From: Sporosarcina sp. ACRSL
GTDB lineage: Bacteria > Bacillota > Bacilli > Bacillales_A > Planococcaceae
Assembly (NCBI RefSeq): GCF_022346605.1
Contig: NZ_JAKRNT010000012.1
Location: 1 to 64,000 of the forward strand
DNA: 64,000 nt
Reading direction: 5' to 3'
The translations under genes were made by a program, and so were the position numbers. This document shows, one piece after another, positions 41,841 through 50,096 of the stretch (the stretch's first letter is position 1; every line of letters begins with the position of its first letter). The notes beneath the pieces are model-generated. The model searched no databases. It was not told the DNA's origin and worked only from the letters and a program-made list of their open reading frames with translations.

Positions 41841-41981
41841 GTGCATTTTTTTATAGGTAACTATTCACGACAAAGGAAAATATGAATGGTGCTTATAGTA
41901 GAAAAATAAATGATGCATTTGAGCTACTAGATTAAGGGAAATTAGTGGAGGCGGTAGCTGTATATAATACCACAAGTAATA

Positions 41982-42022
41982 AACCACTCAAAGTATTTTC
42001 AATAATGCTTTGAGTGGTTTTA
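41982..42022. terminator. Bidirectional hairpin terminator between rlmH and module 1
   Basis: AACCACTCAAAG (41982-41993) and its complement (42008-42019), with T/A-rich flanks. It lies after the anti-sigma gene on the minus strand. Confidence 0.8.
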
Positions 42023-42099
42023 ATTCATCCTCTTTTGAACGAATATTATTCTATGTTCAATTTTGTTAACTTTTGCTCACATCATCGAGCATTTGTATT

Positions 42100-43152
42100 T
42101 TATCGCTCAATTTCTACAATGATATCGTCTAGTTGCATTATTTCAACCGACTCATAATTGTTATCTAAGTTTTTAAAGTGGAATATAGGTGTGAATATTA
42201 ACTTTTTAGCATTTGGGTGTAGCTGTCCAAATGTAATCATATAATCTGTTACACCAGAATTCCCATATCCACCATTAAATTTCGATTTATACGTATTTCC
42301 TAAGTCATCCTTTAACAGTAATTCAGAATAAATTACGTTATATTTTTCATTTAAAACATCATTGTGTACGCCTTCTTTGTAATTAACGATGAATGAGTAT
42401 GGTGTATACGTAATTTTGTTGATTTCTACGTTAAGAGCGTTCTTTTCTGATTTAGGAAGTTCAACTGTTTGTACAATTGTATCAGAGGCTTCCGCATAAA
42501 TTGTGAAATCCCATTCGCCTTGAACGACTTCACCGTTTTCAGGATTAGATAATTCACGGATATTGAATTGGAACGTACCTTCATCAATGGAATGTGATAA
42601 AGGTAAAATAGCGGTTGTCATAGCTGCATATTTATTGGGAGCGATTTTATAAATGTCATGCTCTGCATGGAACAAGGAGTTTTGCTCACCATTTAATGTG
42701 AAGCTACCATCGATTAAAGCGATTGGACCTAATTCTTTGTCTGTTTCAATTGAGTAGCTAACGAAAAGCTTTTTACTGTCTAATAATGTTTCGGTAATTG
42801 TAATTGTCGTGCCATTACTTTCAACCGTCAAATTTTCAGCTTCTGCAAAGTTGTCATAGCCAATTAATGTTGTGCCATATTCTCTTTCAGAGAACAGCTT
42901 AAAAATACTATTTACGAACGGAATTTCCTGTGCAAATGTTGTGTATGAAAGTCCAACCAATGAAGTGGCACCAATACCAATAGCTAGGCATGCAGCTGCA
43001 ATTCCTTTCGTCCATTTTTGAGAGCTGTTTTTGTTGATTTGTTTTCGCAAATCCTTTTTAAATTGTGCCTTTTCAAACTCTGATACCTCCACCTCTTCAA
43101 ATTCATGGAGATTTATATCAATTTCATTAAAATGATTAAATAGTTTCTTCAA
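42100..43152 (-). CDS. DUF4179-type anti-sigma factor
   Basis: A 350-residue single-pass membrane protein: a cytoplasmic N-terminus (about 1-48), one membrane helix (about 50-70, GIAAACLAIGIGATSLVGL) and a long beta-rich extracytoplasmic domain of the DUF4179 type. Such proteins pair with ECF sigma factors and hold them inactive. TTG start with AGGAGG 8 nt upstream. It overlaps the sigma gene by 17 nt, so the two are co-translated. The inducing signal is unknown. Module 1 of the rlmH-site array. Confidence 0.8.
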   Translation of the reverse strand: MKKLFNHFNEIDINLHEFEEVEVSEFEKAQFKKDLRKQINKNSSQKWTKGIAAACLAIGIGATSLVGLSYTTFAQEIPFVNSIFKLFSEREYGTTLIGYDNFAEAENLTVESNGTTITITETLLDSKKLFVSYSIETDKELGPIALIDGSFTLNGEQNSLFHAEHDIYKIAPNKYAAMTTAILPLSHSIDEGTFQFNIRELSNPENGEVVQGEWDFTIYAEASDTIVQTVELPKSEKNALNVEINKITYTPYSFIVNYKEGVHNDVLNEKYNVIYSELLLKDDLGNTYKSKFNGGYGNSGVTDYMITFGQLHPNAKKLIFTPIFHFKNLDNNYESVEIMQLDDIIVEIER

Positions 43153-43699
43153 TTTGAAAACCTCCTATTGATTTTTTAAGCTTCTTTTTTCCGCGATAAA
43201 GTCGATTATCGATAGCAGACTTTGTCATTTGAAGCTGACGTGCGATTTCCTCTGTGTCAAAGTCTAGTAAGTATTTCATAATAAATATCTTTTGATCGAC
43301 TGGTTTTAATTTCGAGATAATGGCAAAAATATTTTGCTGCTCTTCGAGTAGCATATTTTTTTGGTACGTTAATTCGTGTGATGTGAAGTCTAAATTAAGA
43401 GAAAGGCTCTCTTTTTTTCGCATTTCGGTACGGATATAATCGACTGCCTTATATTTTGCAATGACACAAATCCATTTTTGAAAATCCGTAGGCTCACCAG
43501 TAAACTTTTTAGCATTTTTCCAAATCGACAATAAAATTTCGTTACAGCATTCCTTAGACAGATCATTTTTATTAAGTGGTCCTAATGTTTTTACGACCAC
43601 GCCTTTAATAAGCGGTAAATAATGATCAATCACATAATCAAGAGCTTCTTCTTCGCCGGCTTGAAGAAGGGCTATAAAATTTTGCTCGTTAATTTTCAT
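43136..43699 (-). CDS. ECF-type RNA polymerase sigma factor
   Basis: A 187-residue group IV sigma factor: region 2 (NEILLSIWKNAKKFTGEPTDFQKWICVIAKYKAVD-type core for -10 recognition) and region 4 helix-turn-helix (TEEIARQLQMTKSAIDNRLYRGKKKL). No region 1 or 3. ATG start with AAAGGAG 7 nt upstream. Its stop overlaps the anti-sigma gene downstream. Only this pair is in module 1, so any dedicated target genes lie elsewhere or the pair regulates only itself. Confidence 0.88.
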   Translation of the reverse strand: MKINEQNFIALLQAGEEEALDYVIDHYLPLIKGVVVKTLGPLNKNDLSKECCNEILLSIWKNAKKFTGEPTDFQKWICVIAKYKAVDYIRTEMRKKESLSLNLDFTSHELTYQKNMLLEEQQNIFAIISKLKPVDQKIFIMKYLLDFDTEEIARQLQMTKSAIDNRLYRGKKKLKKSIGGFQIEETI

Positions 43700-43724
43700 C
43701 GGAATCTCCTTTCTTTAAACGATT

Positions 43725-43742
43725 GTGTAAAAGCCTTTACAC
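43725..43742. promoter_or_regulatory. Inverted repeat upstream of the ECF sigma gene
   Basis: GTGTAAA (43725-43731) and TTTACAC (43736-43742) form a 7-bp inverted repeat with a 4-nt loop, 26 nt upstream of the sigma start. Candidate operator or part of an autoregulated promoter. Confidence 0.4.
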
Positions 43743-43963
43743 TTTATATAACGTTAAGATGCGGACAATTTTCGCAAATAAAAAAATTCTTTTAAAAATA
43801 GAACTCGATTACTTCATTCATTGTTATGATGAAAATTTCCTTCATATTGTGCGGCACAATTGCATTTAGAAGAGTTGTAGCAGGAACAGTTTGATGAATG
43901 AAGTATATGTTTGAATATGTGGAATAAAGGATACATAAAAACCCCATATAGAGATAGTGGGGA

Positions 43964-43981
43964 GAACCGTACCATAAGTAA
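43964..43981 (+). repeat. SCC-type attachment site, copy 1
   Basis: GAACCGTACCATAAGTAA: one difference from copy 0, at the third base of the Tyr codon, so it still reads Glu-Pro-Tyr-His-Lys-stop. It is preceded by GGA (Gly, as in RlmH). Confidence 0.85.
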
Positions 43982-43997
43982 GAGTGGTTTAAAAAAT

Positions 43998-44040
43998 AAC
44001 CACCTAAAACGTTAATTTGGAAACGTTTCAGGTGGTTCTG
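43998..44040. terminator. Terminator after the SDR gene
   Basis: AACCACCT and AGGTGGTT, with AAACG/CGTTT inside, next to attachment-site copy 1. It serves the minus-strand SDR gene. Confidence 0.7.
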
Positions 44041-44111
44041 TCATTTTAACTTATATAGTTTAAATAATTTTGTTGGCGCATTCCGCTTTTTTAAAACATG
44101 AAATATATAAA

Positions 44112-44852
44112 TTATAATGCGGCAGATCCACCATCAATTGAAATGACAGCACCATGAATATAAGATGCCTCATCGCTAAGTAGGAATGCAACTACATTCC
44201 CTACTTCATGGGGTTGACCTAATCTGCCCATCGGTACTGCATCAGCCATTGCTTTAATAGCTTCTGCTGGAAATGCTTTTACCATGGGTGTTTCATTGGT
44301 TCCAGGAGCAATTGCATTGATACGAATATTATCTTTTCCATATTCTCCAGCAATGGTTTTTGTTAAACCAATGACAGCGTGCTTTGTCGCCGAATAAGCT
44401 CCTAATGTAGGCATTCCAACTAAGCCGCCAAGAGAGGAGGTATTGACAATAGATCCACCGCCAGTTTTTAGCATCTCGTTCACGACATATTTCAAACCAT
44501 AGAAGACACCTTTTAAATTAACATCAACTATGTTATTGAATTCTTCTTCAGAACATTCTAAAGTTCGAACTCCAGAACCTGAAATTCCAGCATTGTTAAA
44601 AAACATATCTATTTTTCCAAAGCGGTCAATTGTTTCGACTACATATTTTTTTACATCCTCAACTTTACTTACATCTGCTTGAATAAAAAAAGCATTACTG
44701 CCTAACTCTTCACAAAGATTTACTGTCTCTACCCCGTTTTCTTCGGACAAATCTACTACTGAAATGTTTACTCCTTTTTGGGCAAGTTTAATTGCAGTTT
44801 CCCTTCCGAACCCACTGCCCCCGCCTGTAATAATCGCTGTCTTTCCCTCCAT
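44112..44852 (-). CDS. Short-chain dehydrogenase/reductase
   Basis: A 246-residue classical SDR (Rossmann-fold NAD(P)H oxidoreductase). Cofactor motif TGGGSGFG near the N-terminus, NNAG, catalytic Ser and the Tyr-x3-Lys pair (YSATK), and the C-terminal IDGG. Asp in the VVDLS strand end suggests NAD preference (inference). Substrate unknown. ATG start with GGAGGG upstream. It shares module 2 with an FAD oxidoreductase on the same strand. Confidence 0.9.
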   Translation of the reverse strand: MEGKTAIITGGGSGFGRETAIKLAQKGVNISVVDLSEENGVETVNLCEELGSNAFFIQADVSKVEDVKKYVVETIDRFGKIDMFFNNAGISGSGVRTLECSEEEFNNIVDVNLKGVFYGLKYVVNEMLKTGGGSIVNTSSLGGLVGMPTLGAYSATKHAVIGLTKTIAGEYGKDNIRINAIAPGTNETPMVKAFPAEAIKAMADAVPMGRLGQPHEVGNVVAFLLSDEASYIHGAVISIDGGSAAL

Positions 44853-44956
44853 TTAATTCCCTCCATTTTCGATGATTTTGAATATCATAATATGCCCATA
44901 TAAGGATTTTTCAATTGTGAATTCGGTAAAAAAGGTGGAAACAATCCCCACCTTTT

Positions 44957-46183
44957 TCACTCTTTATTTACTATAGGACGATGTTGTAAGTAGAGAGCTA
45001 AATCTGGACTATAACCTTCAACAATCTCCTTTACAATAATCTTCGAAAGGAGTTGGCTGTAAACTGTTCCATTATCACCAAAGGCAAATAGAAAATAGCT
45101 ATTAGGATATTCTTCATATTTACCGATGATCGGAATCCCGTCGACTGTACCGCCATAAAATGCAGATAAAAAGAATTCTGCTTTGGCGTTTATTTTCGGA
45201 AATCGTTTATTTAATTCTCCAATCAGCTGATCTCTTTTGTGAATTAATTTACTATCCCGGTCATCGGAGTAATTCGTATTATCATCAAGACCACCTACAA
45301 TAATCCTGTTGTCTTTCGTTGTCCGCATATAAATATAGGGGCGTGCGGTTTCCCAAATAAGTGACCTGTTATGCCATTCGGATAAATTGTCAATTTGGTT
45401 GGTCGTGACCGTAAAGGTACTGACAAAGGAGGCTTTTTTCTCTTTTTTAATTTCCATCCCTTCATATCCTGCAGCAAAAATAACAGTACGTGCTTGTATA
45501 GAGCATCTATTCTTTGTCGAAACGACCATCATGTTTTGTTCCTTTTCATAATGGTGACCATTCATTTCCGTATTTTCATATATGCGAACGCCTTTTCTTG
45601 CCGCATAATTCAATAGGGCATGGGTATATCGAAAAGGATTAATTTCTGCATCGTTGTATGAATAGATCGCTGCATCTCTACTAAAAGGATACTTTGCTTC
45701 AATTTCTTCTTTTGTTAAAAAAGTAAGTTCACAGTTGTGCATCTTTAAAAATTCATATTCGTTTTTTAGCTTTTCCACGTCTTCTGCACAGCTAGCGGAG
45801 TATAATGTATCCCTTCTGTTGAATTCACAATCAATGGTGACATTTTTTGAGGCTGCTTCAATTTCATTAATTGCTTTCTTTACTAAATTCAAATGTTTTG
45901 TTATATAATCTTTCCCAAAAGTATTGATTAAATCTATAAACATTTTTTCACCGGAGTATTGTAGGAGTGCTGTATTTGAACTAGTACTGCCACTTCCGAT
46001 TGTTGATTTTTCGATTACAATTACATCTAAATTAGTATCTGCAAGATAATATGCACACTGAGCTCCGGAGCTTCCGCCCCCAATAATTAACACATCACAA
46101 CTAAGATCTTCTTCTAATGCCGGGTAAGACGGGGCATCAGGAAAAGTAGTAGGCCAATAAAATGTTCCAGATTGTAAATTCAT
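44957..46183 (-). CDS. FAD-dependent oxidoreductase (DAO family)
   Basis: A 408-residue amino-acid-oxidase-like flavoprotein. FAD motif LIIGGGSSGAQCAYYL (about 33-48), EKSTIGSGSTSSNTALLQYS, and the C-terminal GTVDGIPIIG and FAFGDNGTVYSQL region. The related proteins oxidise amines or amino acids at a C-N bond; the substrate here is unknown. ATG start with a G-rich ribosome binding site. It lies upstream of the SDR gene on the same strand with a 104-nt gap. Confidence 0.88.
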   Translation of the reverse strand: MNLQSGTFYWPTTFPDAPSYPALEEDLSCDVLIIGGGSSGAQCAYYLADTNLDVIVIEKSTIGSGSTSSNTALLQYSGEKMFIDLINTFGKDYITKHLNLVKKAINEIEAASKNVTIDCEFNRRDTLYSASCAEDVEKLKNEYEFLKMHNCELTFLTKEEIEAKYPFSRDAAIYSYNDAEINPFRYTHALLNYAARKGVRIYENTEMNGHHYEKEQNMMVVSTKNRCSIQARTVIFAAGYEGMEIKKEKKASFVSTFTVTTNQIDNLSEWHNRSLIWETARPYIYMRTTKDNRIIVGGLDDNTNYSDDRDSKLIHKRDQLIGELNKRFPKINAKAEFFLSAFYGGTVDGIPIIGKYEEYPNSYFLFAFGDNGTVYSQLLSKIIVKEIVEGYSPDLALYLQHRPIVNKE

Positions 46184-46268
46184 GAAAGACCCCCAAAAGC
46201 TAAGAAGTATATGATTACTATATCCAATTTCAATGTGTGTATTCTAAAAACCGCACATCCGTTACGAA

Positions 46269-46286
46269 GAACCGTACCATAAATAG
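46269..46286 (+). repeat. SCC-type attachment site, copy 2
   Basis: GAACCGTACCATAAATAG: three base differences from copy 0 in the coding reading, all synonymous (Tyr TAC, Lys AAA, stop TAG). The rest of the gap 46184-46477 shows no gene. Confidence 0.83.
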
Positions 46287-46477
46287 AAGCAGTTTATATA
46301 GCCTATGGAGTCTTGGGACAATTGCTAAGTATAGCGGATGCTAAAATGTATAAGAATAAGAAAATGAATAATCCGTTGTATCGTAAAAAATGTTTTTCTC
46401 CTTTACAATTATAGAAGAATAATTAAAAACAACATATTTCAAAGTAACACCATCAAATCTTATAAAGGATGATACCA

Positions 46478-47116
46478 ATGGATAATACTTTTATTTATGA
46501 AATGCGTAGACCAGCAACAGAAGAACTAGGAAGATCTTATCCTGCAATATTTTTGATGCATGGCATGGGAAGTAATGAAAAGGATATTTTGACGCTGGTA
46601 AATGGGCTTGAGAAGGATGCCTACATATTTAGTATTCGCGGCCCGATTGAACAGCCACCTGGATTTGCATACTTCACTATTGAAGGATTTGGAAAACCTC
46701 ATCGTTCAGTATTTGATGATACGGTTCGGAAGCTGGAGGAATTTATTAAAAATACCTTAAATACATATGCAATAGACCCGGAAAAGGTATTCCTGGGCGG
46801 TTTTAGTCAAGGAGCCATACTCTCTATGACTCTCGGTTTAACGATGGGGAGTAGGATAAAGGGAGTAATGGCATTTAGCGGTTATATTCCACACTTTGTA
46901 AGAGAAGAGTACTCGAAACAGCATACAAGCAATCTACAGATATTTATTTCTCATGGTGAAAAGGATCCAGTGTTTCCACTTGCATGGGGTGAAGCGAATC
47001 GGGATTATTTCGATAAATTAGGTGCTACTGTAACCTATCATGCTTATCCAGCAGGTCACACAATTTCATTAGAAAATTACAAGGATTTCCGAGAATGGCT
47101 CGATCAGCAGTTATAA
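46478..47116 (+). CDS. Carboxylesterase/phospholipase family serine hydrolase
   Basis: A 212-residue alpha/beta-hydrolase of the carboxylesterase (YpfH/EstB-like) family. It has FLMHGMGSNE (oxyanion-hole loop), the nucleophile elbow GFSQG (Ser110), acid Asp in HGEKDPVFP and His in AGHTIS. No signal peptide, so cytoplasmic. ATG 46478 is chosen since AAAGGA lies 8 nt before it; an ATG 9 nt earlier overlaps that site. Confidence 0.88.
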   Translation: MDNTFIYEMRRPATEELGRSYPAIFLMHGMGSNEKDILTLVNGLEKDAYIFSIRGPIEQPPGFAYFTIEGFGKPHRSVFDDTVRKLEEFIKNTLNTYAIDPEKVFLGGFSQGAILSMTLGLTMGSRIKGVMAFSGYIPHFVREEYSKQHTSNLQIFISHGEKDPVFPLAWGEANRDYFDKLGATVTYHAYPAGHTISLENYKDFREWLDQQL

Positions 47117-47150
47117 ACAAAATAACTTTTAGGAGTTCTTATTAAATAGA

Positions 47151-47214
47151 GCACTTCAGAAAAAATTCTGAAGTGCTTTAGATTGGAAAAACCGCAAGTA
47201 TAGTAAGTGCGGTT
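47151..47214. terminator. Two adjacent terminator hairpins between convergent genes
   Basis: GCACTTCAGAA (47151-47161) with its complement (47166-47176), and AACCGCA (47190-47196) with TGCGGTT (47208-47214). Both have A/T tracts suited to bidirectional termination of the esterase (+) and nitroreductase (-) genes. Confidence 0.75.
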
Positions 47215-47243
47215 GTTTACTTAGGGTATTTAATTTACTGAGA

Positions 47244-47807
47244 TTACTTGAAAGAACCTTCAAATAGAATTTCATCTAATGGGCGACGACCTGATGGTGT
47301 TTCGCGTTGTTGTAATTCGGGAGAGAGCATATCTTTTTCACCTTTATAACCAATCGCGATTGCTAATTGTACATCGAAGTTTTCAGGAATATTTAACGCT
47401 TCCTTCGCCACATCTTTGTATATACCGCTCATTGGATGAGTGATTAAGCCTTCTTTAGCTGCTTGTAGTGACAGGAATCCCCAAGCTGTGCCAGCATCAA
47501 ATTCATTTGATCCCTTTGTGTTATCAGATACTAGTATTGCTAATACTGGGGCATTTTTAGCCCATACTAAGTTTCCTTCCATTAAGATTGGATGGAACTT
47601 TTCTAGGTCAGCTTCTGTTTTAGCGACGATAAAACGCCAAGGTTGGTTGTTACCTGAAGAAGGTGCCCAACGAGCTGCTTCGAATAGTCTATTTAATACG
47701 TCGTCAGCAACTGGTTTGTCAGCAAACGAACGCGGAGACCAACGATTTAAAAATATATCTGCAATTTCGTGTTCAGCTGTACGGTAATCTTTTGCTTGGA
47801 ATGTCAT
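47244..47807 (-). CDS. Nitroreductase family protein
   Basis: A 187-residue FMN-dependent NAD(P)H oxidoreductase. It has RWSPRSFADKPV (FMN phosphate contacts), AARWAPSSGNNQPWRF and GWGFLSLQAAKEGL-like core, then AIGYKG near the C-terminus. The family reduces nitroaromatics, quinones or other electrophiles; the natural substrate is unknown. ATG start with AGGAGG upstream. A candidate operator lies upstream. Confidence 0.92.
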   Translation of the reverse strand: MTFQAKDYRTAEHEIADIFLNRWSPRSFADKPVADDVLNRLFEAARWAPSSGNNQPWRFIVAKTEADLEKFHPILMEGNLVWAKNAPVLAILVSDNTKGSNEFDAGTAWGFLSLQAAKEGLITHPMSGIYKDVAKEALNIPENFDVQLAIAIGYKGEKDMLSPELQQRETPSGRRPLDEILFEGSFK

Positions 47808-47880
47808 AATAAAATCCTCCTAGTTGTATCAAACTCCCTTATTTATATTAAATTAAGTAAACAAGTTTGCAAGCAACTCG

Positions 47881-47914
47881 ACTTACGAAAAGTAAGTATG
47901 TGATTGTTCGTAAG
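47881..47914. promoter_or_regulatory. Candidate operator upstream of the nitroreductase gene
   Basis: CTTACGAA (47882-47889) and TTCGTAAG (47907-47914) are perfect inverted 8-mers; ACTTAC/GTAAGT forms a second, nested pair. They lie 75-107 nt upstream of the nitroreductase start. Similar spaced dyads bind HxlR/MarR-type redox regulators in Bacillus, but no regulator is encoded nearby. Confidence 0.4.
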
Positions 47915-47973
47915 GTAAGTTGAAGAATTTAATCTCATTCAAGTTCAAAGTAAATAAATTCCTTATAATAAGA

Positions 47974-48016
47974 AACAGCACCTTCCTATTTGATGGAGAG
48001 GTGCTGTTTAGTTTTT
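47974..48016 (+). terminator. Hairpin with T run before the DUF421 gene
   Basis: AACAGCACCT (47974-47983) and AGGTGCTGTT (47999-48008), then TAGTTTTTT. It lies in the 318-nt gap upstream of the DUF421 gene and may be an attenuator or the trace of a lost gene. Nothing else is recognisable in this gap. Confidence 0.55.
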
Positions 48017-48125
48017 TGAATGCCTATATGGAGCATGTAATCATAAAAGTTCAACTAGTGGATGAATGTTTTGAGAAATTCAAGGACAAGATGTGACTAA
48101 GAATAGGTTTAATTGGGGTGAGAAA

Positions 48126-48836
48126 ATGCCTGAATATATTGTAATAATTTTGAGGTCAATTGCTTCTTTTAGTTTGTTACTAATTGGAGCAAGAATATTA
48201 GGTAAACAAACGATCTCACAAATGACGCTGTTTGATTTTGTTGCAGCGATTTCGTTAGGAGCTATTGCAGCAAATTTGGCCTTTAATATTAAGATTAAGT
48301 TCCATCATGCAGTTATTGCATTAGCTATATATGTAGCTGTTATCTATCTGCTTGCTTTCATTTCATTAAAAAATAAAAAGGGAAGAAAACTCTTTGCCGG
48401 AGATCCTACGATTGTGATACAAAATGGAAAAATATTAGAAGGAAACATGAAAAGAATGCGTTATACATTAGATTATTTAAATCAACAACTAAGAGAAAAA
48501 GATGTGTTTAATATCGAAGAGGTTCTCTTTGCAATCGTTGAGACTAATGGGACACTAACAGTATTAAAAAAACCTCAATTTAGAAATGTCACAAGACAGG
48601 ATTTGATGATTACAGTAATGCCTGAGAAGAAGTTACCTATTGAACTAATAATGGACGGAGAAATCATGAAGGAAAATTTAGAACAAAATAATATACAGTT
48701 GTCGTGGTTAGAATCGGAGTTACAAAAGAGAAATTTAACAAGTCGGAATGTTGTTTATGCAGTTATGGCTGCTAACGGTAATTTGTATATTGATAAATTT
48801 ATGGATCATATTCATTCCCCAATTGATAAAGAATAG
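48126..48836 (+). CDS. DUF421 domain membrane protein (YetF-like)
   Basis: A 236-residue protein with three N-terminal membrane helices (RSIASFSLLLIGARILGKQTISQMT is the family signature), followed by two cytoplasmic YetF-type domains (GKILEGNMKRMRYTLDYLNQQLR, and DGEIMKENLEQNNI). Found in spore formers, some members in the spore inner membrane; molecular function unknown. ATG 48126 follows GGGGTGAG. Confidence 0.9.
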   Translation: MPEYIVIILRSIASFSLLLIGARILGKQTISQMTLFDFVAAISLGAIAANLAFNIKIKFHHAVIALAIYVAVIYLLAFISLKNKKGRKLFAGDPTIVIQNGKILEGNMKRMRYTLDYLNQQLREKDVFNIEEVLFAIVETNGTLTVLKKPQFRNVTRQDLMITVMPEKKLPIELIMDGEIMKENLEQNNIQLSWLESELQKRNLTSRNVVYAVMAANGNLYIDKFMDHIHSPIDKE

Positions 48837-48877
48837 TTCTTGAGATGATAGGTTAAAGGATGCACGTTTATTAGGTA

Positions 48878-48923
48878 AAGGACTGTCGGAAGGAAGCTTT
48901 ATTCCTTCTGACAGTCCTTTTTT
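48878..48923 (+). terminator. Terminator after the DUF421 gene
   Basis: AAAGGACTGTC (48878-48888) pairs with GACAGTCCTTT (48910-48920), with GAAGGAA/TTCCTTC inside and a T run. Confidence 0.9.
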
Positions 48924-49056
48924 CATTCTGTAGGGAGCGATATTCTCTATCAACATTTTCGAATAAGATAATCGAATACACTCAAGGATGCAGTTGCATC
49001 AGATCCTATAGAAATAATGATTTGCTTATACAAAACAACTTAAAGAATATCACATC

Positions 49057-49764
49057 TTATTTTGTACATGAATAGATTCTAAAGCCCAATTTTTCTTTAT
49101 ACTTCAATACGAGATCAAAATGTTTATCCATAATCTCATGAAGTTCAGGTTCAATATCATCTGAGTAAAGGAAATCAGGCTCTGAATCGATGGATGTATT
49201 TTTTTGTATACGAATATGTTCAAAACCTGCCTGCTTCAATAATGCAATCCAATCTTTTTCTGTAGTGAGGGAATTAAATCCATAAAATTGTTTGATTTCG
49301 TTTTCCTCTATGTCCTGTAGTTGCTGGTTAAGCGTTTGTTCAATTGCTATGAAACGACCGTCGTTCTTTAATAACCGAAAGATTTCTTTAAGGGCCCTTG
49401 GCTTATCTACAAAAGAAAGAACAGATTCGGAAGTAATAAAATCAAAATGATTATCCGGTAACGGAATTTCTTCTACGGAGCATTGAATAATTTTTACCGG
49501 TAATCGATTTTTTTTCAGTCTTTTTTCGGCTTTTGCAACCATTGTGGGATTGTTATCGATGCCAGTTACTTTTGCTCCATATCTGTTAGCCAAATAGGCA
49601 GCAGTTTGACCAGTACCACACCCTACATCTAAAATGTGAGAATTTCTGTTAATGTTCTCCCTCTTGAATATTTCCTTTGTCAGATTAATACCACCAGGGT
49701 GTGCCCCCCCAATACCGAGTTTAGACAAAAAATCTAGGTACTTGGAATTCTGAATTATGAACAC
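49057..49764 (-). CDS. Class I SAM-dependent methyltransferase
   Basis: A 235-residue methyltransferase. Motif I is ILDVGCGTGQTAAYL, motif II GIDNNP, and motif post-I FDFITSESVLSFVD. An N-terminal segment IGGAHPGGINLT precedes the fold. The substrate is unknown (small-molecule type by appearance). The start is uncertain: GTG 49764 has no good ribosome binding site. Confidence 0.85.
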   Translation of the reverse strand: MFIIQNSKYLDFLSKLGIGGAHPGGINLTKEIFKRENINRNSHILDVGCGTGQTAAYLANRYGAKVTGIDNNPTMVAKAEKRLKKNRLPVKIIQCSVEEIPLPDNHFDFITSESVLSFVDKPRALKEIFRLLKNDGRFIAIEQTLNQQLQDIEENEIKQFYGFNSLTTEKDWIALLKQAGFEHIRIQKNTSIDSEPDFLYSDDIEPELHEIMDKHFDLVLKYKEKLGFRIYSCTK

Positions 49765-50096
49765 CTTCTTTATTTATTTTGAAAGGTAAGAAATAGTAAT
49801 GGCATTGCTTGAGAGTGGTTAGTGGGTACGGATATGTTTCTTGTATAATATGAAATTAACGAAATCTGGTTCTTGCAAGGTTATTAAAGAGAAATAGCTA
49901 GTAAAGTTAGCATAGGGAGTGTGTGGAATTCCTGATATGCCTGAGTATAGCTCAAGGGGGAATTTAAAACTTTAGTATTTAGAGTGAAAGTGGCCGTTGA
50001 ATTTTTCAGAAGAATCGGCATTTACTCTTCTCCTATTAAGCAATATAATAAGAATGATTAAGGTGCATTAATTTATTGTTGAATGGGAGACGTCGA
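49765..50096. other. Intergenic region with no recognisable feature
   Basis: The 332-nt gap between divergent methyltransferase and serine hydrolase genes is AT-rich. No gene, strong hairpin, attachment-site copy or clear promoter was found by eye. Confidence 0.5.
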
